DNA of 64,000 nt from the NCBI GenBank assembly GCA_002102225.1, contig LQPB01000057.1, positions 1-64,000 on the forward strand, written 5' to 3'. The stretch is from Mycobacterium interjectum (GTDB taxonomy: Bacteria; Actinomycetota; Actinomycetes; Mycobacteriales; Mycobacteriaceae). Positions 32,311 to 40,135 of the stretch are shown one piece after another (position 1 is the first letter of the stretch; each line of letters starts with the position of its first letter). The notes under the pieces are model-generated. The model was given only the letters and a program-made list of their open reading frames with translations, was not told the origin of the DNA and did no database searches. The position numbers were made by a program, and so were the translations under genes.

Positions 32311-33516
32311 ATGTCCGGAGTGTTTACGCGGCTGGTAGGCCAGGAGGCCGTGGTGGCCGGGCTGCTCGCCGCCGCCCGCGCGGCCCGCGGTGACCCGGCT
32401 CACAGCGATGCGGGCGACGGGACTATGACACACGCGTGGCTCATCACCGGGCCGCCGGGTTCCGGCCGCTCGGTTGCGGCGCTGTGTTTCGCGGCCGCGC
32501 TGCAATGCACCTCCGACGGGGAGCCGGGGTGCGGGAGCTGCCGGGCGTGCACGACGACCATGGCCGGCACCCACGCCGACGTGCGCCGCGTGATCCCGGA
32601 AGGGCTGTCCATCGGCGTCGACGAGATGCGCGCCATCGTGCAGATCGCGTCGCGCCGCCCCACCACGGGGCACCGGCAGATCGTGGTGATCGAGGACGCC
32701 GACCGGTTGACCGAGGGCGCGGCGAACGCGTTGCTGAAGGTCGTCGAGGAACCGCCGCCGTCGACGGTGTTCCTGCTGTGCGCACCGTCGGTGGACCCCG
32801 AAGACATCGCGGTCACGCTGCGCTCCCGGTGCCGGCACGTCGCACTGGTCACCCCGCCCACCGAGGCGATCGCCCAGGTGCTCATCGACAGCGACGGCCT
32901 GGACGCCGACACGGCGAACTGGGCGGCGTCGGTCAGCGGCGGGCACGTGGGGCGGGCGCGCCGGCTGGCCACCGACCCCGAGGCCCGGCAGCGACGGGAG
33001 CGGGCGCTGGGCCTGGTGCGCGACGCCGCGACGCCTTCGAAGGCCTACGCCGCCGCGGAGGAACTGGTGGCCGCCGCGGAGGCCGAGGCCGTGGTCCTGA
33101 CGGCGGACCGTGCCGAGGCCGAGACCGAGGAGCTGCGGACGGCGCTGGGCGCGGGTGGGACCGGCAAGGGCACCGCGGGTGCGCTGCGGGGTGCCAGCGG
33201 CGCGATGAAGGACCTCGAGCGACGGCAGAAGTCGCGCCAGACGCGGGCGTCGCGCGACGCGCTGGACCGGGCGCTGATCGACCTGGCGACCTACTTCCGC
33301 GACGCCCTGGTGGTGTCGGCGCACGCCGCCGGCGTCCAGGCGAATCATCCCGACATGGCCGATCGGGTGGCCGCGCTGGCCGACCATGCCTCACCCGAGC
33401 GGCTGCTGCGCTGCATCGAGGCGGTGCTCGAGTGTCGTGAGGCGCTGGCGATCAACGTCAAACCCAAGTTCGCCGTCGACGCGATGGTCGCGACCATCGG
33501 CCAGGAACTTGGGTGA
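32311..33516 (+). CDS. DNA polymerase III delta' subunit (clamp loader, Rv3644c-like)
   Basis: The 401-residue AAA+ clamp-loader subunit has a P-loop GPPGSGRS with Arg in place of Lys, as expected for the non-ATPase delta' subunit. A zinc module follows (C-x8-C-x2-C-x2-C around PGCGSCRAC). The arginine-finger motif is LRSRCRHV, and NALLKVVEEPP is the sensor region. It shares the start MSGVFTRLVGQE with other mycobacteria. A tRNA-Thr gene follows 42 bases after its stop. Confidence 0.92.
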   Translation: MSGVFTRLVGQEAVVAGLLAAARAARGDPAHSDAGDGTMTHAWLITGPPGSGRSVAALCFAAALQCTSDGEPGCGSCRACTTTMAGTHADVRRVIPEGLSIGVDEMRAIVQIASRRPTTGHRQIVVIEDADRLTEGAANALLKVVEEPPPSTVFLLCAPSVDPEDIAVTLRSRCRHVALVTPPTEAIAQVLIDSDGLDADTANWAASVSGGHVGRARRLATDPEARQRRERALGLVRDAATPSKAYAAAEELVAAAEAEAVVLTADRAEAETEELRTALGAGGTGKGTAGALRGASGAMKDLERRQKSRQTRASRDALDRALIDLATYFRDALVVSAHAAGVQANHPDMADRVAALADHASPERLLRCIEAVLECREALAINVKPKFAVDAMVATIGQELG

Positions 33517-33558
33517 CCCCGTTCCTCTGCCGTAGACTCGTGCCGCCCGGCAGGGCAC

Positions 33559-33631
33559 GCCACCTTAGCTCAGTCGGTAGAGCGGCTCACTCGTAATGAG
33601 CAGGTCAGGAGTTCGATTCTCCTAGGTGGCT
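33559..33631 (+). tRNA. tRNA-Thr (anticodon CGT)
   Basis: Acceptor GCCACCT pairs with AGGTGGC (33624-33630). The D arm has AGCTCAGTCGGTAGAGC, the anticodon stem-loop is GCTCA-CTCGTAA-TGAGC with CGT reading ACG, and the T arm contains GTTCGATTC. CCA is not encoded. tRNA genes are common integration sites, and the next genes look accessory. Confidence 0.95.
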
Positions 33632-33653
33632 CGCTGCTTGCATGCGCCGCGCG

Positions 33654-34259
33654 TCAACCGGGGTCGACGACACCCGATAAGAGCGCGTCGATCACGCGCT
33701 CGACACGCTCGGTCACCGCGGCGCGCGACGCCCTGATCGCCGGCAGGTCATCGAAATGGCACAGCCCGAGCAGTAGCAGGAAGACGACCTTCGTCGTTGC
33801 CTTCGGATTGGGGTCGCTTCGCGACAGGGCTCCCACGAACCGATCGGCATACTCCCGGTGCCACTGCGCGATCAGGGCGGCCAACCGCTCGTCGCGCCTG
33901 CTCGCCAGGTGCAACTCGGCGATGAGCCGGCGGTTCTGCGTCATTTCCGGCCGCAGGTAAGCGCTCGCGATGGCCTGCACGGTGTGGGCACCGGTGCGCA
34001 GCGCGGCCGCCGTGATCTGGTCGAGGGCGCGCACGGCGGCCGCGTACAGCAACTCCTCCCGGCTGTGAAAGTGGTTGTAGACGGCGGTCGGCGACAGGCC
34101 CGCGCGCTCCGCGATTCGGGGCAACGTGCTGCCTTCGAAGCCCCATTCGACGCACACCGCCGCCGCGGCGTCGAGGAGTCGCTGGGCGGTGAGCTGGCCG
34201 TCCGAGTTCGGCGGACGGCCGCGGCTCCGCCGGGCCGGGGTGTTCTGCTTTTTCGGCAT
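33654..34259 (-). CDS. TetR-family transcriptional repressor
   Basis: The 201-residue product has a basic N-terminal arm (KKQNTPARRSRGRPP), a helix-turn-helix at ~40-70 (STLPRIAERAGLSPTAVYNHFHSREELLY), and an all-helical ligand domain. It is transcribed away from the Rieske gene, and the 67-base interval holds a palindrome overlapping that promoter. It probably represses the oxygenase cassette until a substrate binds. There is no H37Rv gene at this position. Confidence 0.88.
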   Translation of the reverse strand: MPKKQNTPARRSRGRPPNSDGQLTAQRLLDAAAAVCVEWGFEGSTLPRIAERAGLSPTAVYNHFHSREELLYAAAVRALDQITAAALRTGAHTVQAIASAYLRPEMTQNRRLIAELHLASRRDERLAALIAQWHREYADRFVGALSRSDPNPKATTKVVFLLLLGLCHFDDLPAIRASRAAVTERVERVIDALLSGVVDPG

Positions 34260-34292
34260 GCGGCCATTCTTGCGGGAAGAAGACGGCCTGTC

Positions 34293-34320
34293 TTGATAAA
34301 TGATCGATCACTCATATACT
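34293..34320 (+). promoter_or_regulatory. Rieske-cassette promoter with embedded TetR operator
   Basis: TTGATA (34293-34298) and TATACT (34315-34320), 16 bases apart, form a good promoter. A perfect 10-base palindrome TGATCGATCA (34301-34310) lies in the spacer, the usual place for a TetR operator. GTG 34327 is 6 bases after the -10, so the mRNA is probably leaderless. Confidence 0.65.
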
Positions 34321-34326
34321 TGGCTG

Positions 34327-35553
34327 GTGGCGATGAGCTCCCAGCTGATTGACGGGGTGAAGCGGCGCTGTCAGACGGAAGCCGGGCGACGAACGTACCC
34401 GCCGGACTTTCCCTTGCTGGCGCCCGTGCCCGCCGGGCGCTATTTCGACCCGGCCTTCGCCAAACTCGAAGCCGCCGCGGTCTTTTCGCGCTCGTGGTTG
34501 TTCGTCGCGCACGCCGATCAGCTGCGCAACCCCGGTGACTATCTCCTGCTCGACCAGCTCGACAAGCCGGTGATGCTGATCCGCGGCCGGGACAACCTCA
34601 TTCGCGCCTTCTACAACACCTGCCGGCATCGCGGGGCTGCGCTCCTCGAGGAGCCGCAGGGAAACGCCGGTCGCCGGCTCACGTGTCCGTTCCACGCGTG
34701 GACGTATTCGCTGGAGGGAAAACTCGTGGGCTTCCCCGAGTCGTCCAACTTCGCCGGCCTGGACCCCGGGTGCCACGGCCTGGCCGAGGTCCGCTGCGAG
34801 TCGTGGGGGCCGCTGGTGTTCGTCAACCTCGACTCCGGCGCGGGGCCGTTGTCCGCGTTTCTCGGCTCCGTCGGGGAGGATCTGAGCGACTTCGCCGAGC
34901 TCGACGGGCGGCTACACCTGGTGACCCGCACGGTGCGCGACGTCCCGGTGAACTGGAAGCTGCCGGTCGATGCGAACCTCGAGACCTACCACGTCAATTA
35001 CGTCCATCGCGCGTCGGCGGCCCGGGCGCTTCAGCAGTCGGCGACGGGCATACAGCTGCTGGGCAAGGGCCATTCCCGGATGCTCGTCTCCTATCGCGAC
35101 GGCATCGACGGCGAGTCGCTGTCACCGTTCCCATGCGTGTTTCCCGGCCTGGGCGATCTGCCGTTTCGGGGCACGTTCTCCTATCACGTGTTTCCCAACC
35201 TCAGCATCGTGTTCAACGGCACCGGGTTCGTCTTCTTGATCACCAACTGGCCGACCGGCCCGTCCACGTCGACGTATTGCGTCCACTGGTGCTCGTCGCT
35301 CGACGCCGACGCCAACCGGGAAACCCACGACGCGGTCATCGCGGTGCTGTCCCAGGTGCTCTTCGAAGATCTCGACGTCCTGCCCGGCGCGCAGCGGTCG
35401 CTCGACGCGGGAGCCCTCGAGTCGCTGCGGCTCGGCTATCACGAGCGGCGAATCTATTATCTGCACGAAGCGATCGACCGGGCCATCGGCGTCGAGAACA
35501 TCCCCGAAACCCTGCGTGTGCCAGAGCTTCTCGGCCCCGACGCCGCGGACTGA
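34327..35553 (+). CDS. Rieske non-haem iron oxygenase, alpha subunit
   Basis: The 408-residue product has a Rieske 2Fe-2S domain with Cys99-x-His101 (CRHRG) and Cys120-x2-His123 (CPFH). The catalytic domain carries the mononuclear iron site in DANLETYHVNYVHR, with a later Asp in LFEDLDVLPG. It should hydroxylate or demethylate an aromatic or alicyclic compound; the substrate is unknown. GTG 34327 was chosen because ATG 34300 lies between the -35 and -10 boxes. No ferredoxin or reductase gene is adjacent. The next gene starts one base after its stop. Confidence 0.9.
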   Translation: MAMSSQLIDGVKRRCQTEAGRRTYPPDFPLLAPVPAGRYFDPAFAKLEAAAVFSRSWLFVAHADQLRNPGDYLLLDQLDKPVMLIRGRDNLIRAFYNTCRHRGAALLEEPQGNAGRRLTCPFHAWTYSLEGKLVGFPESSNFAGLDPGCHGLAEVRCESWGPLVFVNLDSGAGPLSAFLGSVGEDLSDFAELDGRLHLVTRTVRDVPVNWKLPVDANLETYHVNYVHRASAARALQQSATGIQLLGKGHSRMLVSYRDGIDGESLSPFPCVFPGLGDLPFRGTFSYHVFPNLSIVFNGTGFVFLITNWPTGPSTSTYCVHWCSSLDADANRETHDAVIAVLSQVLFEDLDVLPGAQRSLDAGALESLRLGYHERRIYYLHEAIDRAIGVENIPETLRVPELLGPDAAD

Positions 35554-35554
35554 C

Positions 35555-36355
35555 ATGCATCCCTTCGTCGCGCTGATGCGCAAGTACTGCATCGACTACA
35601 CCAACTCGCACGACCAATCGATCTGCCCCGACATCATGGAACCCGACTACGTCGTGCACATCAACGGCTTGGCGCTCAACCGCTCGACCACCTACGCCGA
35701 GGCGGTTCGGCAGATCTTCGACGCCGCACCGGGTCTGGGCATCGTCGTTCATCGGCTCGTGCTCAACGGCGAACGGCTCTGCATGCACTTCAGCGAGCAC
35801 GCGGGGATGCCGGCGGGAGCCTCGCGGGCGCTCACCTGCTGGCGCGGCGTCGGCCTGTACAAGTGGAACGGCAGCCGGCTCACCGAAAACTACGTCGAGC
35901 AGGACTATCTCGCGATGCGGGCCCAAATCAGCAGCGGCCAACCGCATCCGTTGATCCCGCCGCACATCGATCCATGGACGACCACCGAGGCGGTACCGGC
36001 AGACCCCGGGGCCGAGCACATCGTGCGAGCGTGGCTGGACAAGGGAGACCTCGCCGACGTCCCACGCCACGAGATCGACGACGAACGCACCGGCGCCGCG
36101 TACGAAGCGGTGCTCGATCCCCACCGCGTGGTGATCAACGATCTCTTTTCCGCGGGCGATGAAGTTCCGTTCCACATCACCATCCACGGCGCCTACCGGG
36201 GTGGATTGGGCGCCGGCTCCAAACACCTGGCCGGAGAGCCCGCGACGCTTTCCGCCGCCGGGATCGCCCGCGTCGCCGACGGCGCAGTGGCATCCGTCAC
36301 GGCCGTTACGGCGCGCGCCCAGACGCTGGCCGACCTCGGATCGGGTGCGCGCTAG
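35555..36355 (+). CDS. tandem NTF2-fold (SnoaL-like) protein
   Basis: The 266-residue product appears to be two NTF2-like domains. Residues ~1-130 (MHPFVALMRKYCIDYTNSHD ... YVEQDYLAMR) and ~145-262 (AEHIVRAWLDKG ... RVVINDLFSAGDEVPFH) each have the small cone fold of polyketide cyclases and ring-hydroxylating beta subunits. In the operon it could act as a partner of, or follow, the Rieske enzyme. Start ATG lies one base after that gene's stop. The stop shares CTAG with the next, convergent gene. Confidence 0.75.
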   Translation: MHPFVALMRKYCIDYTNSHDQSICPDIMEPDYVVHINGLALNRSTTYAEAVRQIFDAAPGLGIVVHRLVLNGERLCMHFSEHAGMPAGASRALTCWRGVGLYKWNGSRLTENYVEQDYLAMRAQISSGQPHPLIPPHIDPWTTTEAVPADPGAEHIVRAWLDKGDLADVPRHEIDDERTGAAYEAVLDPHRVVINDLFSAGDEVPFHITIHGAYRGGLGAGSKHLAGEPATLSAAGIARVADGAVASVTAVTARAQTLADLGSGAR

Positions 36356-38151
36356 GCAGGCGCGACGAAACCGACCGGCCCGGAGGCCAGGCACAACGCG
36401 AGCGCGGTCGTGTTGGCCCGGACGGTGATTGCGTCCCCGGCGCCGGGCAGCCGCACGAAGACCCGGTTCAGGCCCGGACGCACCAGGACTTTCACATCGG
36501 GACCCTCGGACAGCGCCAGCGTCATCGAACCATCGCTGTTGGCAAGGTAATTGAGCTCGATAGTCCAATCGGCGGGCAGCAGCGGGCCGTCGAGAACGAG
36601 CCGCGCCGGCTTGTCCGGCTGGGCGAAATAGCCGCACTGCGGCATGGGCCCCGGAACGATGGTGCGGATCCAGGTCACGCGCGCGTTGACCAGCCGGCCC
36701 GAGCTGTCGATCATCCGCAATTGTGGTGTCGCCGAGTTGAATTCGGGCCTGTCTCGCAACAGCGCGAACATGTGGCTGGCCAGGTTCTGCGGCGCGGCCA
36801 CCCGCTGCAGGACCAGCGGATCGACCTCCTGATCCAGCAGCGGCGCATCCGAGGCCGCATGCGCGGCGGCCAGACCGGCGCGGGCGTTCTGCAGGTAGGG
36901 CTGGGCGGGGTTGTCCCGCCAGCTGGTCAGGAAGGTCGCCGTCGAGTACAGGCTGCTGGCCACGAACCCCACCGCCAAACCCGCCGTCGCCAGCGTGCGC
37001 GTCCGCGACGCGTCCAGCCACCGCGCCGTGGCCGGCCGATTGGGCGCGCACAACGCGACGGCCGCCAGCAGCGCCAGCACGACGGCGAGATCCGGCAGAT
37101 AGCGCAGCGTCTGCGCCAGCTCCAGCGCGGTCTGCTTCGACGACCGCATCAGATAGATCGGCACCTGACACGCGACGGCATAACCGGCCGCGGTCAGCCA
37201 TACCGGCCCGATGCGGCGCTTGCGCGACAACGACAGGGCCAACGCCCCGATCAGCACCAGCCAGCCGAGCGCCATCACCGCCGGCGGGGGCGTGGCCCAC
37301 GGCGAGGCCGGCGCCCACCGGTCCCAGTGCCACGGCCCGCCGGCCAGCCCCGGCACGATGCCGTGGGTGACCGATCGCCACAGCAGATCCCCCGTCATCG
37401 CCAGATCGGTGCTCCACCGCCGCTGGTTGACGACGGTCAGGTACAGCGCGACCCAGGCGACGGTCAGCGCCAGCGACGCGATCCACAACCGCCGGCCGGC
37501 CCGCCACACCGTCGGAAGCGCGGAACCGTCACCGGACACGTGGCCCAGCAGGGCGGTCACGGCGAACGCGACGAACGGTATGACGGCGGCCTTCTCGAAG
37601 AACAGCAGCCCGGCGAGGTAAACCAGCACCCCGGTCAGGGTGTGGCGCTGGTTTCCGGTGCGCACCAGCAGAATCGCGTCGCCGCACACCCACGCCAGCG
37701 CCGCCAGCATCGGCAGCGAGTTCAGCGCCGCCGCCCACCACGCGAAGCCTGGCACCCCCAGCGGGGTGAACAGCGCGAACGTCAGCGGGAGCAGCAGCAC
37801 CCACCGCCAGCCGAGGATGATGTACAGCGCGCGCAGCAGGGCCAGCGAGGCCACCAGCTGCAGCACCAGCAGGCTGACCGCCGGCAGCGTCCAGTCCAGC
37901 GGTGCCAGCCGGGTGATGGCGCCGGCGAGCAAAAACGCCGCCGGCATCACGTGCCCGTCGTGGTCGTCGAACAGGTACGACGGCGACAGCAGGCCCTCGG
38001 TGCCGGCCTTGCCGATGAGAATCAGGTCGTCCCAGTAGAAGTAGCCCCGGAAGGCCAGCACCGCGCGGACGCCCAGCTGCGCGACGATGAGTGCGGCGGC
38101 CGCCACGATGACCCCCCGCTTGTATGGTGGGCCGGTGCGCGCACTGGTCAC
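36352..38151 (-). CDS. polytopic membrane protein, GT-C glycosyltransferase-like (Rv3635-like)
   Basis: The ~599-residue product has about ten to eleven transmembrane helices and a ~130-residue extracytoplasmic C-terminal beta domain. The first external loop contains FYWDDLILIG, like the acidic motif of GT-C glycosyltransferases that use polyprenyl-phosphate sugars; this function is inferred. Neighbours galE1, a DPMS-like GT2 and a flippase support a surface glycan role. GTG 38151 would overlap galE1; GTG 38106, with GGGGGG before it, is an alternative start giving 584 residues. Confidence 0.82.
   Translation of the reverse strand: MTSARTGPPYKRGVIVAAAALIVAQLGVRAVLAFRGYFYWDDLILIGKAGTEGLLSPSYLFDDHDGHVMPAAFLLAGAITRLAPLDWTLPAVSLLVLQLVASLALLRALYIILGWRWVLLLPLTFALFTPLGVPGFAWWAAALNSLPMLAALAWVCGDAILLVRTGNQRHTLTGVLVYLAGLLFFEKAAVIPFVAFAVTALLGHVSGDGSALPTVWRAGRRLWIASLALTVAWVALYLTVVNQRRWSTDLAMTGDLLWRSVTHGIVPGLAGGPWHWDRWAPASPWATPPPAVMALGWLVLIGALALSLSRKRRIGPVWLTAAGYAVACQVPIYLMRSSKQTALELAQTLRYLPDLAVVLALLAAVALCAPNRPATARWLDASRTRTLATAGLAVGFVASSLYSTATFLTSWRDNPAQPYLQNARAGLAAAHAASDAPLLDQEVDPLVLQRVAAPQNLASHMFALLRDRPEFNSATPQLRMIDSSGRLVNARVTWIRTIVPGPMPQCGYFAQPDKPARLVLDGPLLPADWTIELNYLANSDGSMTLALSEGPDVKVLVRPGLNRVFVRLPGAGDAITVRANTTALALCLASGPVGFVAPA
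38123..38128 (+). promoter_or_regulatory. -10 box TATGGT of galE1
   Basis: TATGGT lies 6 bases before GTG 38135, so galE1 is probably leaderless. The box lies inside the 5' part of the divergent membrane gene if that starts at 38151. Confidence 0.6.
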
Positions 38152-39079
38152 CGGGGGAGCCGGATTCATCGGGTCGACGCTAGTCGACCGGCTGCTGGCC
38201 GACGGCCACACGGTGGTGGCGCTGGACAATTTCGCGACCGGTCGCGCGACCAACCTCGAGCATCTGGCCGACAACCCGGCGCACGTCTTCGTCGAGGCCG
38301 ACATCGTCACCGCCGACCTGCACGCCATCCTGGACGAGCACCGCCCGGAGGTGGTGTTTCACCTCGCGGCGCAGATCGACGTGCGGCAGTCGGTGGCCGA
38401 CCCCCAGTTCGACGCGTCGGTCAACGTCATCGGCACCATCCGCCTGGCCGAGGCGGCTCGCCTGACCGGGGTGCGCAAGATCGTGCACACCTCGTCGGGG
38501 GGATCCATCTACGGCACGCCGCCGGTGTACCCGACCCCCGAGACGGTGCCCACCGACCCGGCGTCGCCCTATGCCGCGGGCAAGGTGGCCGGCGAGATCT
38601 ACCTGAACACGTTCCGCCACCTGTACGGCCTGGACTGCTCGCACATCGCGCCTGCCAACGTCTACGGCCCGCGCCAGGACCCGCACGGCGAGGCGGGCGT
38701 GGTGGCGATCTTCGCCCAGGCGCTGCTGTCGGGAAAGCCCACCAAGGTGTTCGGCGACGGCGGCAAGACCCGCGATTACGTGTACGTCGACGACGTGGTG
38801 GACGCCTTCGTCAAGGCCTCCGGCGACGCGGGCGGCGGGCAGCGCTTCAACGTTGGCACCGGAATAGAAACCTCGGACCGCCAACTGCATTCGGCGGTGG
38901 CGGCGGCGGTCGGGGGGCCCGACGATCCGGAGTTCCATCCCGATCGCCTGGGTGACCTGAAGCGGTCATGTCTCGACATCGGCTTGGCCGCAGAGGTTTT
39001 GGGTTGGCGCCCACACATTCAGCTCGACGAGGGCGTGCGCCGCACGGTCGAGTACTTCCGCAACACCCACACGGCCTAG
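38135..39079 (+). CDS. galE1: UDP-glucose 4-epimerase / NDP-sugar epimerase
   Basis: The 314-residue extended SDR protein starts MRALVTGGAGFIGSTL with the NAD-binding GGAGFIG. The catalytic Ser/Tyr/Lys are in HTSSGGSIYG and SPYAAGKVAGE. It interconverts UDP-glucose and UDP-galactose, or a related pair, for arabinogalactan and other glycans. GTG 38135 follows a leaderless promoter and gives the H37Rv Rv3634c length. The stop shares CTAG with the next gene. Confidence 0.94.
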   Translation: MRALVTGGAGFIGSTLVDRLLADGHTVVALDNFATGRATNLEHLADNPAHVFVEADIVTADLHAILDEHRPEVVFHLAAQIDVRQSVADPQFDASVNVIGTIRLAEAARLTGVRKIVHTSSGGSIYGTPPVYPTPETVPTDPASPYAAGKVAGEIYLNTFRHLYGLDCSHIAPANVYGPRQDPHGEAGVVAIFAQALLSGKPTKVFGDGGKTRDYVYVDDVVDAFVKASGDAGGGQRFNVGTGIETSDRQLHSAVAAAVGGPDDPEFHPDRLGDLKRSCLDIGLAAEVLGWRPHIQLDEGVRRTVEYFRNTHTA

Positions 39080-39417
39080 CGCGGTTCGGGTTGCTGCGCG
39101 CCCTCCAGGGCGACGGCCCGGGCCAGCCGCGCGTAGCGCAGCTCCAGGTCCTTGAACCGCATGTAGGTGCTCAGCGTGGTGAAACAGAACGCCATGACCA
39201 GCGCGTAGAGCATCAGGTCGGTGCCGCGGCGCACCCCGAACCAGTGCGCCACCACCGTCGTGTCGTCCGGCCGGAGCACGGCGTAGATGCCGCCGAGCAC
39301 GAACACGACATACCCGACCTTGACCCACGCCTTCGACCGCGAGCTCCGGCGGGACCGCAGCAGGTACACCAGCAGCGCGACGATCGACCCGATCAGCAGC
39401 ACCTGGATCCAGTTCAT
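39076..39417 (-). CDS. DUF2304-type membrane protein (Rv3632-like)
   Basis: The 113-residue product has three transmembrane helices (~4-20, ~33-48, ~66-84) and a polar C-terminus (MRFKDLELRYARLARAVALE). DUF2304 proteins usually sit beside DPMS-like GT2 enzymes, as here, and may anchor them. ATG 39417 follows GGAGGA and overlaps the stop of the GT2 gene (ATGA). Confidence 0.88.
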   Translation of the reverse strand: MNWIQVLLIGSIVALLVYLLRSRRSSRSKAWVKVGYVVFVLGGIYAVLRPDDTTVVAHWFGVRRGTDLMLYALVMAFCFTTLSTYMRFKDLELRYARLARAVALEGAQQPEPR

Positions 39418-40112
39418 GGGGTCCTCCTTCGCAAAAACCCGTCGAAGATGATGTTGACGCCGTTGAGTAGGGGCTGCCCCTTGGACTTCGAGTAGTCGGT
39501 GTAGAGCACCTCGACGGGTTGTTCGACGACGCGCCAATGGTTTTCGGCGATCAACGAAATGAATTCGTTGGCGTGGCTCATGCCGCTCATCGTGATGTTG
39601 AGCCCGTCGGCGACCTTCTTGTTGAACACGCGCAGCCCATTGTTGGTGTCGGTCAAGCCAAGTCGGCGACCGCGCCGGCTGAGCCGCGCCGCGGTCTGTA
39701 GCACGATCCGCTTGAAGAACGGCGGCCGGCTGCCCTCGCGCGTGCCGAACCGGGTGCCAATGACGACGTCGGCGTCGGCCGCGCCGAGCCGGTCGACCAT
39801 CGCGGCCACGTCCTTGACGCGGTGCTGTCCGTCGGCGTCGAAGGTGGCGAACAGCTGCGCCCCCGGCTGCTTGCGTGCGTACTCGACACCGGTCTGGATC
39901 GCCGCGCCCTGGCCGAGGTTGACCGGATGGCGCACCAAGTGGGCCCCGGCCCGGAGCGCGATCTCGCCGGTGCCGTCGGTGCTCCCGTCGTCCACACAGA
40001 CGACGTGATCGAAGACCGAGCGCACGTCGGCGACCACCTCGCCGATGACCGCGGCCTCGTTGAAGGCGGGGATGACGATCCAGACGCCGGAGTGTTGGGA
40101 TTCAGTAGCCAT
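39414..40112 (-). CDS. GT2 glycosyltransferase, dolichol-phosphate-mannose-synthase-like (Rv3631-like)
   Basis: The 232-residue GT-A fold begins VWIVIPAFNEAAVIGEVV. VDDGSTDGT binds the nucleotide, and DADGQH is the DXD metal site. It should transfer a sugar from a nucleotide donor to a polyprenyl phosphate on the inner face of the membrane. Its product could feed the GT-C-like protein nearby; this link is inferred. Confidence 0.92.
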   Translation of the reverse strand: MATESQHSGVWIVIPAFNEAAVIGEVVADVRSVFDHVVCVDDGSTDGTGEIALRAGAHLVRHPVNLGQGAAIQTGVEYARKQPGAQLFATFDADGQHRVKDVAAMVDRLGAADADVVIGTRFGTREGSRPPFFKRIVLQTAARLSRRGRRLGLTDTNNGLRVFNKKVADGLNITMSGMSHANEFISLIAENHWRVVEQPVEVLYTDYSKSKGQPLLNGVNIIFDGFLRRRTP

Positions 40113-40135
40113 CTAAGCCCATAGGTTAGCCAGGA

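Noticed and set aside
34300..34326. ATG 34300 as start of the Rieske gene
   Set aside because: The codon lies between the -35 and -10 boxes, so it would not be in the mRNA.
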